Positions 60,234 through 64,000 of a DNA stretch of 64,000 bases are shown one piece after another. The notes under the pieces are model-generated. The model did no database searches, had not been told where the DNA came from, and saw only the letters and a list, made by a program, of their open reading frames with translations. The stretch is from assembly GCF_029278605.1 (NCBI RefSeq), contig NZ_CP119573.1:2542001-2606000 (forward strand), given 5' to 3'. Within the stretch, counting starts at the first letter, position 1. The number at the start of each line of letters is the position of its first letter. The DNA comes from Cupriavidus sp. WKF15. Lineage in GTDB: Bacteria; Pseudomonadota; Gammaproteobacteria; Burkholderiales; Burkholderiaceae. The position numbers were made by a program, and so were the translations under genes.

Positions 60234-61319
60234 TCAGCCCTCGAACACGTGCCGCAGCACCGGCGGCTCGATGTTGGCCAGGTTCATCTCGACCACGCGC
60301 CGCGCCACGCTGGACGGGCGCACCTGTTCCACATCCGTGTAGAACTGCTGGTACCAGTCGCGCATCTGGTAGATCGGCCCGTCACCTTCGCACAGCAGCG
60401 GGTTGTCGATGCGGATCTTGCTGTCCCAGATCGCCACGTCTTCGTAGAAGGCCGCACGCGCCTGCTCCACATAGGCTCGCGCCATGGCGCGGTTCTGTTC
60501 GTCGGACAGCCCGGGGATCTTCTTCACCAGCACGCCATAGCGCAGCACGAAGCTGTTCAGGTCGATCGGCACGTGGCAGTTGAGCAGGATCGAGTGGATC
60601 TGCTGGTCGCCCATCTGGCCGGTCATCTCGGTGATGTGGTACGCCGGCCCGAAGTAGGTGGACAGCGCCGTCAGGCGCGCATCGCCGGACAGGCGCGCAC
60701 TGCGCCCGATCATCAGCTGCGTGGCCTTGTGGTCTTCGAACAGGTTGCCGAAATAGTCCACCGGCGCGCCATGCACTACGCCGAAATGCGCCATGTCGGA
60801 GATGTTGTCGACCAGCTCGCGGCAATTGGTGCGGATCAGCATGTCGTCGATGGCCCAGTCCGACCACTCCGGCGAATAGCAGGCGTCGATGCGCGGGATG
60901 GCCACTTGCGGCGGCGCCGGGCGGCCCTCGGGATCGTTCCAGATGAACAGCAGCCGGTTCTGCTCGCAGGTCTCCCAGGCGCCGACACGCGCCTTGGGCG
61001 GAACGCGCTTGCAGTAGGGGATGGACTTGCAGCCGCCGTCGCCGCCCCACTGCCAGCCGTGGAACGGACACACCAGGTTGTCGCCCTGCACGGTGCCGGT
61101 GCTGAGGTCTGCGCCCATGTGCGGACAGTGGCCGTCGATCACGCGGATGGCGCCGGTCGAGTCGGCAAACGCGGCCAGGCGGCGGCCGAAGATGTCCAGC
61201 GTGTGGGGCTTGCCGTCGCGGTAGGCGTCGGCCAGGCCCAGGCAGTGCCAGCCGCGCGCGTAGCGGTCCGCGGGCGGGCGTGATTCGATCTTGTAGCCGC
61301 TGATGCCGTTCGTGCTCAT
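60234..61319 (-). CDS. kshA: Rieske oxygenase, 3-ketosteroid 9-alpha-hydroxylase KshA-like, 361 aa
   Basis: The N-terminal Rieske cluster is C65-P-H67 and C84-P-F-H87 (HCPHMGADL, CPFHGWQW). The catalytic non-haem iron site is N172-I-S-D175-M-A-H178-F-G-V-V-H183. The GWHCLGLADAYRDG opening and NISDMAHFGVVHG core resemble KshA, which hydroxylates ring B carbon 9 of 3-ketosteroids, opening the ring system. It needs a reductase (KshB), not seen here. AAGGAGA before the ATG at 61319 rejects the longer frame. Operon with the SDR gene downstream. Cytosolic. Confidence 0.88.
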   Translation of the reverse strand: MSTNGISGYKIESRPPADRYARGWHCLGLADAYRDGKPHTLDIFGRRLAAFADSTGAIRVIDGHCPHMGADLSTGTVQGDNLVCPFHGWQWGGDGGCKSIPYCKRVPPKARVGAWETCEQNRLLFIWNDPEGRPAPPQVAIPRIDACYSPEWSDWAIDDMLIRTNCRELVDNISDMAHFGVVHGAPVDYFGNLFEDHKATQLMIGRSARLSGDARLTALSTYFGPAYHITEMTGQMGDQQIHSILLNCHVPIDLNSFVLRYGVLVKKIPGLSDEQNRAMARAYVEQARAAFYEDVAIWDSKIRIDNPLLCEGDGPIYQMRDWYQQFYTDVEQVRPSSVARRVVEMNLANIEPPVLRHVFEG

Positions 61320-61390
61320 GGTGTCTCCTTGAAATCCCGTGGGAACTTCAAGATAAGAGCGTCCGGGCGGCGGCTCATCGTCCCATCGGA

Positions 61391-62635
61391 CTACTGCAAT
61401 GCGACCAGCAGCGCCAGCGCCGGGTCGTTGCCGGGGCCATGCACGCAACTGACGCCGGCGGGGTCGTAGATGCGGGCCACGCAGCCATTGCAGCTGTCGC
61501 AGGCCGAGCGCTGCACCGTGCCGCGCTGCCAGTTGGCCACCAGCGCGGGGTCATGGATCAGCACGCGTGCCAGCGCGATGCCGTCGAAGCCCTCTTCCAT
61601 GAGCTGGGCCACATTGCCGATCGACTTGACGCCGCCGACGTAGGCCAGCGGCATGCGCACCGCCTGCCGCACCACGCGCGACGCCTCAAGGAAATACAGC
61701 TCGCGGAAGGCCAGCGCGCGCGGCGTGCGCTTTTCCAGCATGGTGATGCCGAAGCGGGCCAGCGCGGTCGGCGCGGCGGCCTTCATCTGCGCCGTCGGCA
61801 TCGGGCTGCCGAACAGCGCCCACGGGCTTTCCACGTTGCGCCCGCCACTGAGCGTCAGCAGGTCGGCCCCCTCCGCCTCGAGAATGCGCGCGGTCACGGC
61901 GGAGTCCCCGGGCTGGTTGCCGCCCGGCACGCAGTCGCTGACGCTGAGCTTGCAGCACACCGCCAGCGCGCCACCGACGGCATCCTTCACCTGCCGCAGC
62001 ACCGCCGCCGGGAAGCGGGTCCTGTTTTCCACGCTGCCACCGAACGGATCGCGCCGCCGGTTGCTCAGCGGCGACAGGAACTGGTTGAGCAGGTAGCCGT
62101 GCCCCATGTGGAGTTCGACTGCATCGAAGCCGGCCTCGCGCGCGAGCCGCGCCGCCTCGGCGAACTGGCAGGCGACCCGCGCCATGTCGGCCTCGCGCAG
62201 GGCGCGCTGGAAATACACGCCGTGCATCATGCCGAAGGCATTGAGGCCGGGCGAGGCACTGCCCGGCGCGCGGCTGCCGCCGTGGCGCATGGTGGTGAAC
62301 GAGCCCGCGTGGGTGATCTGCAGGCAGGCCGCCGCGCCTTCGCGATGCACGGCGTCGGTCAGCACGCGCAAATGCGGCACCTGCTCCGCGCGCATGCTGA
62401 TCTGGTGCGGGAAGGTCAGTCCGTCGTCGGCCACGGCCGCGTAGGCCACCGTGGTCATGCCCACGCCGCCCGCGGCAAGATCGCGGTGATGCCTGACCAG
62501 CGCCTGCGTGGGCAGGCCATGCGGGGTCATGCCTTCGTTCGCGCCCGCCTTGATGAAGCGGTTGCGCAGCGTGAGCGGGCCGATGCGCAGCGGCGTGAAG
62601 GCCGTTGCGGCGGCTGCCTGGGTATCGCGCATCAT
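61391..62635 (-). CDS. NADH:flavin oxidoreductase (Old Yellow Enzyme family), 414 aa
   Basis: An FMN-binding TIM barrel: PLRIGPLTLRNRFIKAGA at the N-terminus, THAGS, ELHMGHGYLLNQFLSPLSNRR with the substrate His pair, and YVGGVKSIGNVAQL for phosphate. The end holds CDSCNGCVARIYDPAGVSC, the [4Fe-4S] pattern of 2,4-dienoyl-CoA reductase and trimethylamine dehydrogenase types, but the C-terminal FAD/NAD domain of those enzymes is missing. It may reduce an unsaturated ring or acyl-CoA in steroid breakdown. GGAGAG precedes ATG-ATG at 62635/62632; either may be used. It lies 71 bases upstream of kshA, same strand. Confidence 0.85.
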   Translation of the reverse strand: MMRDTQAAAATAFTPLRIGPLTLRNRFIKAGANEGMTPHGLPTQALVRHHRDLAAGGVGMTTVAYAAVADDGLTFPHQISMRAEQVPHLRVLTDAVHREGAAACLQITHAGSFTTMRHGGSRAPGSASPGLNAFGMMHGVYFQRALREADMARVACQFAEAARLAREAGFDAVELHMGHGYLLNQFLSPLSNRRRDPFGGSVENRTRFPAAVLRQVKDAVGGALAVCCKLSVSDCVPGGNQPGDSAVTARILEAEGADLLTLSGGRNVESPWALFGSPMPTAQMKAAAPTALARFGITMLEKRTPRALAFRELYFLEASRVVRQAVRMPLAYVGGVKSIGNVAQLMEEGFDGIALARVLIHDPALVANWQRGTVQRSACDSCNGCVARIYDPAGVSCVHGPGNDPALALLVALQ

Positions 62636-62661
62636 GTCTCTCCGGGTATTGCTTGCGTGGC

Positions 62662-64000
62662 TCAGGTTGCGTCCGATTTTAGCGCGGGCGCCGGCGCCAC
62701 CGACTGGCCGCTTTCCGCCGACGCGGCAGTGCTGGCAGCGGCGCGCGCACGCTCCTCGTCCTCCACCCCCAGCCACGCCGCCAGCGCCGGCAGCAGCGAT
62801 ACCGCGCCGAACAGGTTCACCAGGAACATGAAGGCCAGCAGGATGCCCATGTCCGCCTGGAACTTGAGCGCGGCAAAGGCCCAGGTGCCCACGCCGATGC
62901 ACATCGTCAGCGCCGTGAACAGCGCCGCCGAGCCGCGCTGGCGCATGGCCTCGGCAAAGGCCTGCGGCAAGGACTGCGCTTCCTCGCGGATCTGGTGCTG
63001 GATGCGCTCGTACAGGTAGATGCCATAGTCGACGCCTACACCAACGCCCAGCGTGATGACCGGCAAGGTCGACACCTTCAGGCCGATGCCGAGCCGCGCC
63101 ATCAGCGCATTGCACAGCACCGACACCAGCGTCAGCGGCACGATGATGCACAGCACTGCGCGCCACGAGCGGAACGTCAGCAGGCACAGCAGCGTGATCG
63201 CGCCGAAGATCGCCAGCAGCATGGCCACCTCGGCCTCTTCCACGGCTTCGTTGGTCGCCGCCATCACGCCGATATTGCCGCCGGCCAGGCGGAACGCCAC
63301 GTTGGGCGTCTTGTCGGTGGCGTTGAAGCGGCGGATCTCGCGGATGATGTGGGCAATCGTCGCGCCCTCGTGGTTGGCGGTGTAGATCAGCACCTGGATG
63401 GCCTGGCAGTTCGACGTATTCATGCCATTGTCCGGGTCGTAGGCCTTGGCGCCCTGGCTCAAGCCGTCGCTGCTGCGCGGCAGCGCCTCCCAGCGCGGGT
63501 TGCCTTCGTTGTAGGCGCCGATCACCACCTTGGCCAGCGACGACACGCTGACCACCGACTGCACGCCGGACACGCCGCGCATATGCATCTCGAAGCGTTC
63601 CACCGCGCTCATCACCCGGTAGTGCAGGCAGCCGTCGTCGAAGCCGGTCGGCTCCACCACCACCGTAAGCGCATCCGAGCCGATGTTGTACTGGCTCACG
63701 ATCTTCGCGCTGTCGTGGTTATAGCGAGAATCCACGCGCAGCTCCGGCGCGCCGGTGCCGACATCGCCGATCTTCAGGCCGCGCGACTCGATGGCGCCGG
63801 CCGCCAGCAATGCCAGTGCAGCCACGAACACGCCGAGTGCGGGCGCCGGACGCGCCAGCGCGCCAAATTTCTGCCACAGCCCGCCATTGCCCTGCCCTGT
63901 CTCCCGCGCACGCCGTGCCTGCGCGCGCGCCAGCGCCGACGGCTCCAGCCGCGTGTACGACAGCAGGATCGGCAGGAATACCTTGTTGGTCACGATCATC
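62662..64000 (-). CDS. RND-superfamily (MMPL-type) transporter, 3' part, cut by window edge
   Basis: The frame runs off the right edge; the C-terminal ~445 residues are visible. After a periplasmic segment comes a helix bundle: EVAMLLAIFGAITLLCLLTF, VPLTLVSVLCNALMARLGI, then STLPVITLGVGVGVDYGIYLYER, the RND signature with its charged centre. Family members export lipids or hydrophobic compounds. With DUF1329 and KshA genes nearby, a role in steroid handling is likely. It ends 27 bases before the OYE gene start on the same strand, so it heads that operon. Confidence 0.9.
   Translation of the reverse strand, partial: MIVTNKVFLPILLSYTRLEPSALARAQARRARETGQGNGGLWQKFGALARPAPALGVFVAALALLAAGAIESRGLKIGDVGTGAPELRVDSRYNHDSAKIVSQYNIGSDALTVVVEPTGFDDGCLHYRVMSAVERFEMHMRGVSGVQSVVSVSSLAKVVIGAYNEGNPRWEALPRSSDGLSQGAKAYDPDNGMNTSNCQAIQVLIYTANHEGATIAHIIREIRRFNATDKTPNVAFRLAGGNIGVMAATNEAVEEAEVAMLLAIFGAITLLCLLTFRSWRAVLCIIVPLTLVSVLCNALMARLGIGLKVSTLPVITLGVGVGVDYGIYLYERIQHQIREEAQSLPQAFAEAMRQRGSAALFTALTMCIGVGTWAFAALKFQADMGILLAFMFLVNLFGAVSLLPALAAWLGVEDEERARAAASTAASAESGQSVAPAPALKSDAT

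Overview
The window is GC-rich and densely coded. Its gene content (DUF3422, PntAB fusion layout, MadLM, OxlT-type transporters, Bug-type remnants, KshA-type steroid genes, Ku/LigD) fits a betaproteobacterium of the order Burkholderiales, most likely Cupriavidus or a close relative. The dense oxalate gene set recalls C. oxalaticus. This is an inference from gene content; no rRNA or tRNA gene was seen that could settle the taxonomy.

Layout. 1-7.2 kb: a CoA-transferase cut by the left edge, a zinc-ribbon-like mini-protein, a chimeric gene remnant, DUF3422, a LysR/LysE divergent pair, a beta-lactamase-fold hydrolase and small secreted proteins. 7.3-33.9 kb: a large oxalate/formate locus. It holds a two-subunit NAD formate dehydrogenase (fdhB-fdhA) behind an OxlT-family transporter, two more nearly identical OxlT-family transporters, two LysR regulators, oxc-frc, then an operon of a second frc, a FAH-family gene and pntA-pntB, a GntR/FCD regulator and a PanE-like reductase. 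34-43.2 kb: TerC, OpgD, a second GntR, a DMT exporter, MadLM malonate transporter, a GST and an NmrA-MarR operon. 43.4-48.7 kb: a FitAB-like toxin-antitoxin pair and the NHEJ genes ku and ligD. 48.9-52.3 kb: a ThDP enzyme divergent from a tartronate-semialdehyde-reductase-type gene, then a small repeat protein. 52.4-59.4 kb: repeat-rich, with an IS256-family element and an IS3-family element, both complete with target duplications, around a DUF1329 gene and a BKACE gene. 59.4-64 kb: a steroid-type catabolic cluster (SDR, KshA-like Rieske oxygenase, flavin oxidoreductase, RND protein cut by the right edge).

How the genes fit together. Formyl-CoA transferase loads oxalate onto CoA. Oxalyl-CoA decarboxylase makes formyl-CoA and CO2, and the released formate is oxidised by the NAD formate dehydrogenase. 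The PanE-like reductase probably reduces oxalyl-CoA to glyoxylate with NADPH, and PntAB could supply that NADPH from formate-derived NADH. A palindromic operator (core TGATATATCA with a flanking GTATG/CATAC arm) recurs in front of the transporter-fdh operon, oxc-frc, the frc2-FAH-pntAB operon, the PanE-like gene and the GntR gene. At the first three it lies inside the -35/-10 spacer of a recognisable promoter. This makes the locus look like a regulon of the local GntR protein, and it is the most interesting system in the window.
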